A model generated the notes under the pieces. That model ran no database searches and was not told the DNA's origin. It saw only the letters and a list, made by a program, of their open reading frames with translations. The translations under genes and the position numbers were made by a program. From Verrucomicrobiales bacterium (lineage in GTDB: Bacteria > Verrucomicrobiota > Verrucomicrobiia > Limisphaerales > UBA9464), in assembly GCA_027489875.1 (NCBI GenBank), contig JAIXZE010000006.1, positions 1-40,575 of the forward strand: a stretch of DNA of 40,575 nucleotides, in the 5' to 3' direction. Shown here in pieces: positions 1 through 13,100 of this stretch. The first letter of the stretch is position 1; each line of letters opens with the position of its first letter.

Positions 1-315
1 AGGGTCGGGGCGGCGACGTCCCCGTCGCCCTCTCGCAAAGCGCCTCCTCACAGCGATGAGGACATCGCCTCCCCGTTCCAGGGTCGGGGCGGCGACGTCC
101 TCGTCGCCCTCTCCCAAAGCGCCTCCTCACGGCGATGAGGACATCGCCTCCCCATTCCAGGGTCGGGGCGGCGACGTCCCCGTCGCCCTCTCCCAAAGCG
201 CCTCCTCACGGCGATGAGGACGTCGCCTCCCCATTCTAGGGTCGGGGCGGCGACGTCCCTGTCGCCCTCTCCCAAAGTGCCTCCTCACGGCGACGAGGAC
301 GTCGCCACCCCGTTG
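1..315. repeat. 79-bp tandem array of paired palindromes (family A, four units)
   Basis: Four head-to-tail units begin at 2, 81, 160 and 239, an exact 79-bp period; the last unit diverges after about 315. Each unit holds two 18-bp hairpins: one with loop GTCCYC (12-29, 91-108, 170-187, 249-266) and one with loop GAGGAC (52-69, 131-148, 210-227, 289-306), separated by about 22 bp. The second hairpin's stem closes as GGCGAT/ATCGCC in one unit, GGCGAT/GTCGCC (T-G wobble) in the third and GGCGAC/GTCGCC in the fourth. The array starts at the window edge and may extend further left. An apparent reading frame on the minus strand here only reads through the repeat and is not a gene. Confidence 0.93.
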
Positions 316-443
316 CTTGGGGGCAGTGTCAAGGTGCGTCCATCACCCAGCCTCGACCCGCTGCAGGGTTGCCCAACCCCCGCTTCCTTGTCCCTCTCAG
401 CGTCTCTGCCCCTCTGCGCGAATCTCTACTTCATGGAAATGGC
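316..443. other. intergenic tail with no recognisable feature
   Basis: About 130 bp between the repeat array and the stop codon of the PEP-CTERM gene. It begins with a GGGGGCAGTGTCAAG-type tail that recurs at the end of other family A elements (about 17594, 35639 and, reversed, 37040). I see no convincing terminator or open frame. Confidence 0.6.
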
Positions 444-1112
444 TCAGCGCCGCCACCGCCGCCACACCCCAAACACTCCCAGCGCCAACGCTCCCACGAG
501 CACCGTCGTCGCAGGCTCCGGCACCGGCGTGATGATCAACTCCCAGGAGTCCAACCGGGCCAGACCACCCGTGGCCAGGTCTGCGGCAAACAGCGTCCAC
601 GTGCCGTTGGGATCGATCCCCGTGAAACTGTCGAAGGTCGCCACACGCGGGGTGGTATCCAACACCTCGGAAGGATCCGCGAACCGCGCATCCGGCTCCC
701 ACCGCCCGGTCAACGGCTCCAGGATGGTGTTCTCGTCCGTGCCGAGGATCGACCGGTAGTTGTGGATGTCCCCCTGCGTCCCCGTGGAGGCAAAGGTGAC
801 GTTGAACCCGTTGTCCGGCGATCCGAACGAATCCAGCGCGGTGACCCCGGGACGATTCAGGAGGACACTGAAGCCCGACCCGTGCTGCAGGGTCAGGTAC
901 AGGTCCCCGTTGTAGGCACCGGCACCCACGCCGGCGATGTTCACCCGGACCTCCAACGAGAGGATGCCGGGGGTGGTGGTGACGACAGTCCGGACATCCA
1001 CCAACCCGGTGCCGTCATTGTCGGGAATGAACCCGTTGTTCACGTTGAACAGGAACGACTGGGCCGCGAGCGGGCTGGCAGCAAGGACCAGTGCGAGGGG
1101 CAGGTATTTCAT
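444..1112 (-). CDS. exported P-domain-like protein with VPEP-CTERM sorting signal
   Basis: A 222-residue exported protein. The start chosen is the ATG at 1112, because it opens a clean signal peptide (MKYLPLALVLAAS, likely cut after LAA near residue 18); the longer frame would overlap the upstream gene. Residues about 20-195 resemble the beta-sandwich P (Homo B) domain of proprotein convertases: a GDLYLTLQH strand, an NGTWTLFAAD strand and a final DSWELIITP strand. The last 26 residues are a PEP-CTERM anchor: VPEP at about 197-200, a hydrophobic stretch and the basic tail WRRWRR. Such tails are normally processed by an exosortase, which is not in this window. It begins 23 bp after the stop of the giant gene, so the two are probably co-transcribed. 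No strong Shine-Dalgarno is visible. The catalytic part of a protease is absent, so a structural or binding role is more likely. Confidence 0.85.
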   Translation of the reverse strand: MKYLPLALVLAASPLAAQSFLFNVNNGFIPDNDGTGLVDVRTVVTTTPGILSLEVRVNIAGVGAGAYNGDLYLTLQHGSGFSVLLNRPGVTALDSFGSPDNGFNVTFASTGTQGDIHNYRSILGTDENTILEPLTGRWEPDARFADPSEVLDTTPRVATFDSFTGIDPNGTWTLFAADLATGGLARLDSWELIITPVPEPATTVLVGALALGVFGVWRRWRR

Positions 1113-1135
1113 GGTCGGCTCTGTGGAGGTTGAGG

Positions 1136-4100
1136 TCAGGGAGCGGTGACGTCGACACTGCGATAGTACCGTGTCGCATGGCTTGCGGCATCGTTGTCGG
1201 TGAATTCGAAGAGTCCGTTGACACCCGCCGTGGCGGTGCCCAACGAAGTCCACGTCGGAGTGCCAAGATCCGGCGTGGCTTCGATGCGGTAAAGTCGGCC
1301 GGGAATGCCGGCGAATCGGATGGTCACGCGCCCCGTGAGGTCGCGATCCAGCGTCAGGACGTTGCGGCTCGGCGTCGTGTTGCCACCGATCACGTTGACC
1401 TGCACCACGCCGATCCCGAGGCCGCCACGTCCATCCGACACCTGATAGGTGAAGGAGTCCGGGGCATCGCTGCCCGTCGGCGGCGTGTACAGGATCCAGG
1501 GTCCGCTGCGGCGGACGCTGCCACCGTTGGCGGTCGGCGAGGTCACCGAGGCGAAGCGCACCGGATCGAAGTCCGGATCCGTGTCATTCGCGAGCAACTC
1601 GGAGATCGCCACCTTCAACGCTTCACCCGGCTTGCGCGAGACCGTGTCCGCACCCGCGATCGGTGAGTTGTTGCGCGCCGTCACGGTCACCAGGAACGAC
1701 GTCGAGGCGGACGCCGAACCGTCGCTCACGGTGAGCGTGATCGTGGCGAGGCCTGCCTGACCCGAGGCAGGGGTGAGGGTCAGCGTGCGTGCCGCGCCAT
1801 CACCGGAGATCGCCACGGAGGCCGACGAGATCAGGCCGGGGTTCGACGAACCCACGTTGATCGTGAGTTCGTTCAACGGCGTGTCGGAGTCGCCCACGTT
1901 GAAGGACAATCCGGTGATCGGCAGTCCCGCCGGCGTCGTCTGCGGCGCAATGCCCGAGATCGTCGGCGCGCTCGAAACGAACGCCACGGCCGTCTGGGCG
2001 TCGGGCGATGCCGGCTGGGCTTCCACATTCCCCGCCTGGTCGCGCGCCCGACTGAAGAACGCGTAGGTGCGTCCCACCGTTCCCGGATAGATGGATCCGG
2101 TCAGCGGCGTGGCGGTGAGCCAGGCCGCAAACGGTCCGCCGTCCTCGGACACGTAGATGTCGTACGAGGTCACTCCCGTGTTGTCGGATCCCGACCAACT
2201 CACGGGGATCTGCGCCGGGCTGTTCGCAGGCAGTGGCAGCACCGCGCTGACCGGTGCGACACCGTCCGGAGCCGGAGGATCCACGTAGATCAGGCGGTAG
2301 CTGCCCGTCGAGTTGTGGTCGATCAGGTGCAGCATCTGCTCGTAGATCGGACGCGCCCCGAGGCCCGGGAAGGTGCGGTCCGTCACCCAGAATTCGCGGT
2401 CGAGACCGAGTTCCTTGCCGTCCGAGCGGACGATCCGCCGCAGACGCAGCGAACCATTCGAAGGTTCCGGAATCCGGAGATAGGTCCAGCCAGCAGGCAT
2501 GGCCGCGTTGACGGTCACTTCGGTGACGCCACCGCCGGGCACACCGGACACGGAGGCCAGTTCGACCAGCGCCACGTCATTGGTGCTGCCATCGCTCAGG
2601 TACAGCGTGTCCGGCATGTTGCGCGGGTCGCCCTTGTCGTTCACGAGGAAGTCCGGCTTGCCGTCATTGAACGGTGCCCCGACCTCCACCATGCGGGTCA
2701 TCTCATGGATCGTGACGGCTTCGATGAGCGACAGCCGCGGGTCGCCAAGTTCGTCCTGATGGGCGAACGACGCGGTGTACTCACGGAAGTTGCCCTGCAG
2801 GGTCGACGTGAACAGCCAGCGGCCGATCACGATCTGACCCGGACCGACGTTGCCGAAGTTCGCGGTCAGCGACGGCGTCAGGTTCTGGCCCGCCACCTCG
2901 GTGGCGATGATCTTGAAGTCCACGAGCAGGCCGCGCTCGTTTTCGATGATCTCGGGCTGGCCCGAGATGATCCGGAAGTTACGCGCCGTGCCGTAACCTT
3001 CGTTGCGCACCAGGACGCCGAGGGTGAACGGAATCGAAGGCTCGATCGGATCGGTGAACGGATCATCCGAGAACACGTCGCGCTGGTGGAAGTATTGGAC
3101 CACCAGGTTCGGGTTCGGGAGCACCTCGATGCGGCTCGGCGCGAGCGGCACGGTGATCAGGACACCGTCCTGACGGTACCGGAGCGTGCCGCTGACGTAG
3201 TGGACGGTCGGAACCGTCGGGGCCGCATCGCTCGTCGGGACCAGGATCCACGTCGCCTTGCCCGTGGAGGACGCCCCGATCACGCCGGAGCCATCCACCG
3301 CGCTCAAGCCGGTCAGGGTCGGCGTGCGGACGCCGAAGTCGATCGTCGATTCGGAACCGTCCTCACGCTCAACACGCAGGTCGACATCGACCAGGTCGAG
3401 CGCACCCGCGGTGTTGTTCTCGACTTCGAGAGTCGCCTTGAAGGCATCGCGGGTGATGACCGCTTCCTGTTCGAGGCGGAGCTTCACACGCGCGCAGACC
3501 CCGCCGCCGTTCAGCAGGGCGTTGTTCAGGCGGTCGCGGGCATCCTTGATCGCGGAGTACTCGTCATTGAAGCCCTCGGCGATGTTCTCCTCACGCGCGG
3601 CCGCAGCCTCGGCGAGCAATCCCTGCAGGACGTCGTCCGCGATGAAGTCTTCGTTGAAGCCGTCCGGAAGATCCGTCCAGTTGGTGATGCCACCGCGGCG
3701 GTATTCCACCGTGCGGTTCCAGCGGTTCAGGAACTTCAACACGCTCTCACCCGGGACACCGGCCGGCGGCGTCAGCGCCACCAGTTGGCCGAACTCCGCC
3801 AGGTTCAGCAGGTGCTGGTCGGCGGACGCACCGCTCGACCGCTCCGCGAACGCCGCCCAGAACGCGATGTTCATTTCGTCCGTCGCCTTCGCCGCGGCCC
3901 ACGCCTCGTCGTCGAGGACATAGACCATCGGTGCCATCATCCGGCGCAACCGATCCGTCCGGGTGCGGAGTTCCGCGAGTTCCGGAACATTCGGCGGGAC
4001 GATCGGCAGCGGGTTCAACCGCAGGTAAACCTGCTCATGATCGGGTCCGACCGCCACACCTGCCGCACGGCGTGAGCCGCCGCCACCACCGCCGCCACCG

Positions 4101-7100
4101 CACTTGTCGAGGGTGTCGCGGGTGAACGGCGTATCGGTGAGCTGGCAGAGACATTGGGCGATGCCCGAACTGTTCCCGTTCACGCAGGCGCAGAGCAGAC
4201 CGCGGATGCACGAGAACTCGGACAGCCCGGGAATCTCGATGGGCGAACAGCCCGGGATCGTATTCAGGCAGTCCAACGACAACGCCCCGCCAAGCCCCTT
4301 GTCGGCGATCTTGCCGCCGCACTTCGAGAGCGCGTACATGCAGTTCAGCGCCTTGATCAGCGGGAACTTGTTCGCCAACTGGTCGATCACACACTCCGCG
4401 AGACCGATCCCCAGGTTCAGCTTGCAGGGATCGCAACCCTCGGGTGCCGAGGCCGGGGTCACCGGGATGTGGTAGGTCGGCACCGAGCAAAGGAAGCAGG
4501 GGCCACCGCCTCCGGGTCCACCGCCGGGCCCGACTTCGCCACGGAAGTCCAGGCGCGGGAAGGTGCTGCCGCCATTGCCACCGCAACCGGCACCCGCGTT
4601 GTACATGACATAGGGCACCGTGTACTTGTTGGTCTGCTCACCGCAGACAAGCTCGTAAACCGTGAACCCGGCGGTGATGCACGGGCCACCACCGGCTGCA
4701 GTTGCCGCCACGCGTCGCAGGGCACTGCCGCCACCCGGAGCCGACGCACGCCGGATCGTCATGGGGACCACCAGCGAGGTCTTGGCCGGCAGGTCGCCGA
4801 ACTCGCGGATCAACGGCTCGAAGATCCAGTCCGGATGCTCGGGCACCTGCAGGCTGGCGTTCTTCGCCGCGATCAAACCGTGGTTCGTCACCTTGAAGTT
4901 CACCTGGCCCTCGGTCCCCACGATCGACGCGAGATCCACGCTGGCCGGTTCAATGGTGACCACCGGCAGCGGCACGGCCGTCTCGAACACCGTTTCGATC
5001 ACGATCTTCGTGCGATCCTCGATCTCGGTCGGCTCGACCTTCCACGTGTAGCGCACCGCCTGACGCGCCAGGAACGCTGTCACGTTCGTCGTCCCGCCCG
5101 CCGGCACGAGATGCACCTGCTGGTAGGACGAATGCTGGTCGGCCGAAATCTCCAGCCGGTAATAATTCTCCGCCAATCCCGGCAAGGTCACGAGACCCGT
5201 CGGACCGCTGTTCGTCTCCAGCACGGACAAACCCGTGAAGGCATCCACGAGGCGGATCGCGGCGTTCGCCACGCGCGGTGCACCCTCGGCGTAGAAGGTA
5301 TACTCGTCGGTGACCTCGACCACCATCCCGCCAATCGAATCCGACAGGCAGCGGAAGGTGAACGGAACCGTCACCTGCGAATTGTCCGAACCCAGCAGCA
5401 GCGATCCGCTGTAAGGCCCGAGCGGCAGGTCCGCAGGCGGTGTCAGCAGGAGCGAGATCGTCGTCGTCTCGCCCGGGGCCAGCGACGGAAGGTCCGCCGT
5501 CGACGCACTGCTGAGCCAGGGAATCGGGGGCAGCAACAACCGCATCGGACCGGTCGCCAGCCCACCCTGGTTCGCCACTTCAAAGGCCACCGTGACCTGC
5601 GTGCCACGACGCATTCCCGTGACGATGCTTCCCGGGGTCGCCACGAGTCGCGGCCGGAGCGCATCGACCTGGATCGGCAGATCCACCAGTCCCGACACCC
5701 CCTCCTGGGTCGTGACGCGCAACCGGGCCGTTCCGCCACGAACCACGCCCACCGGCGCAGTCACCGCGTAGCCCAACATCAACCGCCCGTCACCCGGCAG
5801 CACCGTGCCCGACAGGTTCGCCGTCACGTTGAGCCCCGCCGGCTTGCTGACGACTTCCACAGCCGCCGCGTTGAGGTCGATCTCGGAAAGGTTGTCGACC
5901 GCCAACGAACCGGTCGCGGATCCGCCCTCGATGACCGAGATGGTTCCCGGGGCCGCGATGCGGAACCCGAGCAGCACGAACACATCCTGCGTCGGCGGCG
6001 CCGAGACTCCGGGATGCGCCGCGGCAATGTCGTAATGCCCGGCCTCGCCCGGCAACGGCGTGAAGTTCAACCGGAACTCACCCGCCGAATCCGTCAGGGC
6101 CGAAATCACACGCCGGGTTCCGCGCACCACCACGTGCACGTTGACCAGCACCGACGGTGCCGGTGAACCGTTGTTCAGGCGCGCCACACCGCGCATCGGG
6201 ATCACTGTTCCCGCCGGCACGACATCCACGTCCGTCGACACCGTCGCGTTGTAGGCCGGGACAATGTTGATCGGAGCCGAGATCGCCGTGTTGTTGGCTT
6301 CGTCCGTTTCCGTGACGACGCCGTTCACGTCCACCACCGCGATCAGGTAACGCGCTCCCGTTTCGCGCGGCAGCCGGATCGGCGGGTTCACCTCGAAGAA
6401 ACTCCCCGCCGGAACTTCGCCGGGGAAACTGTATTGCGAGGCGAGGACATCGCTCTCGTTGAAGGTCGTGTCGGACGACAGGAACAAACGGATCGTGAAT
6501 GGCGTCGCCGCACGCAGGCCACGATTCTCGATGCGGTACGAGCCCGTGACGAACGTGTCCGTCTCCCCGGTCGCCGGCAGCGAAACCGACGCCACCACGA
6601 GATCCGGCAGGTTGATGTCGCTCACCGTCATCTGGGCAATGCCCGGCGTGAATCCATCACGCCCCGCCGTCACGGTCACCCGCTTGGCACCGTCCGGGGT
6701 CCCGTCATCCACCGTCCCCACCGGGAAGGTCACCGAGGCCGAACCTACTGGAATCGTCACCGTCGGCGGCAACACCAGTTCGCCCGTCACATCGACGGCC
6801 AGCGCCACTTCCAGAGGCACCGACGTGTCCGTGTTGCGTCGAAGCGTTCCGATCGCGCCACCGACCACTCCTTCGGCCAGCGTCCCACGATTGAAGCTCA
6901 ACAGCAGCGTCGCGCCGTCATCGTCGGTCACGGTCAGGTCTCTCGAAACGGCATCACCTGTTGGGACCCCGCCCCACAGCAGCACCACTTGCAGCGTCAC
7001 CGGTTGGTTGCCATCGACCACGTCGTCGTTCACCGCGGCGACATTGAAGTTCACCGAAGCCTGCCCCGCCGGAATGATCACCGTCGAAGGCACCGTCGCC

Positions 7101-10100
7101 GCCGTCGTGTCCGACGACGTCAACCGGACGCTCAACGCACGATCACTGGGGAACGATCGCGTGACCGTGCCTTGCGTGGCTGCCGATCCCGCACCTTCCG
7201 GGAAGGACGCCGCGTTCACGGTCAGGGCCAGCGTCGGCAGGTCGTCATCCACCACCGTCACCTGCACAAAGGCCGCAACGTGCCCGATCGAAGTCGCGTC
7301 CACGCGGTAGGCCGTGTCCGGCTCGATCAAGGTGTCCGCCGCGCCAATCAGCGCGAAGGTCACCGAGCTCTGGCCCGCGGGAATGATCACCGACGAGGGG
7401 GCGATCAATTGGCCCGGGTTGCTGCTCACCAGGTTCACCGTCACAGGAACGGGCGTCACCGTGCCCCGGGATATCGTGGCCGAAACCGTCAGGCCTTCGG
7501 CCACCGTCGGGCTGGCCACGGTGAGGGTCAGCACGGGTTGGTCCACGTTGCGCACCGTCACCGTCGCCGAAGCAGAGGTGAACGCAGCGGCCAACGCCTG
7601 CACCGTCACCGACGCATCGTCATCGACCACGCCATCGGCCACCGGCGTGCCGTTGAATCCGACGGAACCCGCGCCGGCAGGAATGATCACTTCCACCGGA
7701 ACCGCCAATTCACCCGCGTCGGAACTGGTCAACGTCACCGGCAAGGCCGCCGTGCGCGCACCATTGCGGGTCACCGTGAAGCCAATGGCCGCACCGGTCT
7801 CCGTCGTCTGCGCCGTCGAGGCCACCAGGCGGAGCTGGGTGGGAATCACCAGCGAACCCGCGCTGATCGCGGCATTGTTCACCTCGGATTCCTCCACCAC
7901 CTGCAAGCCCACGTCGACGGTCACCACACCACGGTAGGTGCCAGCGATGCCGTCATGGGGAATGAGCACGCTGGCCGAACGTTCGACCGAGACTCCCGCG
8001 GGCAGCGGTGCCGCCACCGGAACGCTCACCTGCAACAGATCGCCGCCGATCTCACCATCAACCGACAGCGACACCGTCTCGGTCCACGGAGCCACCGCCA
8101 CCACCGCTCCGGTGTTCCGTGTGGTCCAGGTCACGTTGAACGGCACGCCCGGCGTCACCGTCGGCGGCACCACGATGTTCTCAACCACGAGATCCGGCCG
8201 CGGCGGCGGGCTCAGGAGCAGCGCCTCCGATGTCCGGGTGTTGTTGGTTTCATCCGATTCCGCCAACTGGAACGACGCATCCGTCGTGACCGCGATGCGA
8301 TGCGATCCCGCCGTCAACCCGTTCAACGGGATGTTCACCGTCTGGGAAAGGTTCACGCTCGCGCCCGGAGCCAGCGGGGCCGCCGCGCCGGCGGGCCGCA
8401 CGCCCAGGTTCGCGACCACACTGCCGCCTTCGGTCCGCAGCGTGATCTGGTCGTTCCAATTCGCCGCCGGGGCATTGCCCGCGTTGCGCACCGTCCACTG
8501 CACCAGCAGGGGCGCGCCAAAGGTCGAGACCCCCGGCACGGTCAGCACGTCCACGACGAGGTCGGGCCGAGGGAGGTTGTCGATCTGTGTCGCCGCCGAG
8601 CTTCCCACGTTGTTGCCCTCGTTCGCTTCCGGCAACTGGTTGGCCCCGTCCGAAACCACGAGGAACCGGAACAGTCCCGGTGCGACGCCGCCGATGCCGG
8701 GCAGCGCGAATGTGCCTTCCATCGGCTGCTTGGCTCCCGCCGCCAGCGGCGTGGCAAGCGCGCCCGCCGAGCCAAGATAGATGTCCCCACCGCTCAGGAC
8801 GTCATCGAGCGAAAGGTACACATAGGTCGTGACCGGCCCGTTCGCATCGACGCTGCCCGCGTTGCGCAGGGTCCACCGCACCGTGCCCGTTGACCCGAAG
8901 TAAGGCGTGGGCACCACTTCCACCGCATCGGTCACGAGATCGGGTTGCGAGATGTTGATCCGACCCGCCCCGACGGACGTGTTGTTGGCCGGGGATCCCG
9001 ATTCCTGCACCACCTCGCCTGCATCCGTCGTCACCACGAACCAGTGATCCCCGCTGACTCCCGCGGGCAGCTTCACGCTGCGGGATTGCACCACGGACTC
9101 ACCCGCCGCCAGTGGCCCGGGCACCGAGAAGGTTCCCAACACCTGATCGGAACCCGCCACGCCATCCGTGGACAGGAAGACTGTTTCGGTCCAAGGACCG
9201 ACAGCCGGGACCGAACCCAGGTTCGTCACCGTGTAATCCACCGTGATCGAGGCACCGGCCGCGCCGGCCGCGGGCCCCGCCACACCCGCCATCACGAGGT
9301 CAGGCAAGGCCACAGGCGACACGAACGCCAGGTTGTCGATGGCTGCCGTCTCCGCACCGGACCCCAGGGTCACCCGCACACGGGCGATGCCCGGGGCGCT
9401 GATGGTGACCAACTCGCGCGACCCCGCACCTGCCTGGCTCGTCCGCGTATAGATCTCCGTACCGGCGGCGTTGTAGGCCTTGGTCACCGTTCCCGGCGCT
9501 GCCGCATCAATCACGAAGAACGCGACGAACGGCGTCGTCGCCGGCGTCGTCGTCCCTGGACTCACAAAGCGGATCTCGATCTGCGAAGCCGCCGCGGGAT
9601 CGCCCAAAACACGCGTCGCCGACACCGGGACAAAGGTCGCCGGATTCGCCGAGGTGGTCACCGGATTGCCGGCGAGGGTCTCGAACACCACGCCCTCCGA
9701 CGCGTACTGCGTCGTCAGCACCGAATCAGCCGGCACTTCCTCGAAGGTGATCAACCGATCACCCAGATCCGGGGAAACATACATCCGGTTCTGGGGAACG
9801 ATTCCGCCTCCAGTGTTCGCGGCCGTCGCCCACGCAAACTCGAGGCCACTGGCCCCGATGGCATTTGCAGCAAAGAGCAATTCCACCGGGTACAACCCGG
9901 GCTCGGCAAAGCTCACGGGCATCCAGGAATAAGTGAATCCACGGTCGCCCGCCGATCCCAGCACCTGATCGCCCACCGTGAGGTAGAATCCATCGTCACT
10001 GCCCACGCCAAACTGGATGTCGATCTCCGGCGTCACCGGGAACATGTCGAGATCCGGCGTGATGCTGATGAAGAACCGATGCCGCAGGATGAAGTTCCGT

Positions 10101-13100
10101 GCGGCCAACCCCAGCACCTGCTCCGGCGGCGTCGTCGTGTTCTGGAAGAAGGTATTGAAGCTCGCTCCCACCCCAATGCTCGTCCCCGGTCTCGGGAAAT
10201 CAATGAACGGACTCAACGTCGTCCCACTCGGAGACCGGCCAGCCAGTGCCGCCGGCGTGGGCGTCGTGCCACCGCCAATGCCGTTGAACAGTTCGATCGC
10301 CACGCCGTTGCCCGGCACCGGCGGGATCGTCGTACGTTCGGCATCCGCCACAGGAACCAGGATGCCGTAGTTCTGCTGCACATCCAGAAACGCCCCGCTG
10401 CTCGGTGTCGTCCCACCCGCATCCGTAACCAGGCAGCGATACGTTGCTTCATCCGCCAACTGGACGTTCACCAACTCCAGTGTCGGATCCGTCTTTCCGT
10501 CCAGGTTGCTCCCGTTCTTTTGCCACTGGTACGTCACCGGAGCCGTCGCATTCGCGCTCACGCTGAACTGGACCGTCGAGTTCCGCAGCACGGTCACTCC
10601 GCTCGGATGCGAGGTAATCTGCGGCGGCGTCAGGATCTGGAATGTTCCCTCAAACCGATCCTCGATCGCTTCGCCCGGGGTCCCGTCGGCATCCGTGTTC
10701 ATCAGGTTGCCCACCAGATCCGCAATGGCCGGCCCAACCCGGAGGGTATAGGTCCCGTTCATCCGCTGACTCGGGAAGTTGACCGTGTACCGCGTCGCAC
10801 TCGTGCGGGAGACAGAGTTGGCTCCCACCACCGATCCATCCGGCCGCACCAATGCAAAATCTGCAGCAGCCACCGACGCCATGAGGACCGGCTCGTTGAA
10901 GTCGACCTGCACGCTGGAAACAGGCACCAGGCTCGTGCCGCCCGGCGTGAAGGAGGCCACCGTCGGTCCCACCGGATCCAACGTGACACTCGTCCTAAAT
11001 GTCCCATCGGCCGCGCTCGGCAGGAGCACGCGGACATTGTCGATCGCCCAACTCTCGTCCCCGATGCTTTGCAAGCCACGCCCACGGAACCCAAGGGCCA
11101 CCGACGAAGCCGTGTGTGGCACCGTGAAGGTCAGGTCCCGATACAGCGCATCCGGGTTCCCGGAATAGATGAAGTTCGCCCCATAGAGCGCCGGCTCCGT
11201 CAACGTGTAGCTCTGGAGCGCACGGTTCCCGTTGTTGAACGTGTATTCCCATGCCGGCGTCGCACCGCCGTCAACGAGCACTCCGAAGTAATCCGGCCCC
11301 ACGCCGCCCGCCGTGTTGCCATCCCACGTGTCGATCAGCAGGCCATCCCACGTCACCCGAACACTCTCATGCGGCGGCAGGTTCCCCAACGTCAGGGTCA
11401 CCGTCTCGTTCCCGAAACGCCCCAGAACCTGCGTTGTCGTCGTCGTCGTTGCCGTCTCGATCCGATCCCACACTCCCTCGGAGCCGCTCTCGAAATCGGT
11501 CGCGTAGTAAGGCGTGTACGCAACCGGTTTCATCACCTGACCCGCGATGCCAAGGATGTTCGGCCCCACCGTCACCTGATAGGTCCCCGCGGCAGTCACC
11601 GCCGGAAAGGACAGCCGATACCGATCCGCTGCCAGCATCGTCACCGTGAACGTCCCCGGATCCAACACGCCGCCCGGCCCCGTCACCTGGAAATCCGCAG
11701 CCCCGATCGTCGAAGCATCCACCCCCGTGCTGAAGGTGAAGTCCATCTGACTCAGCGAGGAGGTCACCGGCCCCGGCGTCACCGCCGAAACAAAGAAGTC
11801 CGCCACCACCACCGTCAACGCGATCGGTGCCGACGTCGTTGATCCCGTGGGCGAGGAGACCACACACCGATACTGCCCTTCCCGGCTCACCGCCAACGGG
11901 CTCAGACGCAGCGTGGGACTTGTCCCGCCCTGCACATCCGCCCCGGCAATCGTCTCGCCGTTGAACAACCAGCGATAGTTCAACGGTGTGAACGGCGACT
12001 CGGCCGTCACGGAAAACTCGGCCGTTCCACCCGACGGCACCACTTGGTCGGCGCTGGTGCTCGTGATCAGCGGATCCCCACCAAAGATGCGGAGCGAATA
12101 GTTTCCGATGCTGGTCGGGGCCGCCCCACCAAACACCGTCAGCGTGTACGTCCCAACGTAAGCCGCAAAGAAGGAGCGGTCCCCTCCGTCAAGATTGTCC
12201 GTCACGATCACGAAACCGTCGGGAGCCCGCAGTTCCCACCGCATGCCCAGGAACGGGAATCCCGCTGTGCCGATGCGGTCGTCGACATACATGTTCTGCG
12301 CCTTCGTCAGCTCAAACGTGAACACGTCTGCACTTCCGGGCGTTTCAATGGTGCCGGAGCCCGCGCCATGGCTGCCCGGCGCGATCACATCCCCCATCTG
12401 CAACGCAAAGGGACCGCCGTCCACCACGGGCAGGATCGAGAAGGAGTAAGGCCCATTCACCGCGCCCGGCGAAGTCTGGGATTGCACCTCCACCCGGTAC
12501 TGCCCACCCGCTGTCAGGATCCGCCGCCCCGCCGAATTGCCGTCCAGTCGATCCGAGAACAGGACCGAGCCATTGGGCTCGAACACGAACATCGTTGCCC
12601 GGCTCAGCGTGGAGCCACCGTCCTGGAAGTAGAGGAGTGTTCCCGGCTCCACCGTGAACGTGAAAGTGTCCTTTGATCCCAGCACTTCCAGGTTGCCCGC
12701 GCCTGCCGCCGGCACGCCATCGCTGACCACCGCCGGAATCGTCAACGCAAAGGGCCCCTGATCCTCGACGAACGTCAACCCGAAGGCATACGGACCCGTC
12801 AATTCGGGCCATGAGGACGACGCCAGGACACGGATCGTATACGTGCCCGTCGTCGGCAGGACGACCCGGCCCGGATCCACATTGTCCATCCACTCCGAGA
12901 TCAGGAATCCGCCGTCAGGCCTCTGCATCTGGAACAGCAACTGGTTCGAGAAGCCCTCGCGACGATCATTCACATAGATCACCTGCCCTGCCGTCCCTGC
13001 GAAGGTGTACGCGTCCCGCCCCCCCCGCGTCTCGATGTTGCCCGCTCCGATCACCGGCACATCCTGGGACACCTCGACCGGAAGGGTCAGGGCGATCGGC

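Noticed and set aside
48-275. Small minus-strand frame across the tandem array
   Set aside because: It is only the 79-bp repeat read in a frame without stops; no start signal or homology.
1-315. CRISPR array
   Set aside because: Units are contiguous with near-identical sequence throughout; there are no variable spacers and no cas genes.
2315-11842. Very long plus-strand frames (for example 2315-4075, 6434-8893 and 8945-11842) opposite the giant gene
   Set aside because: Arg/His-rich translations with no domains, typical antisense shadows of a high-GC gene; the minus-strand frame has clear modules and a signal peptide.
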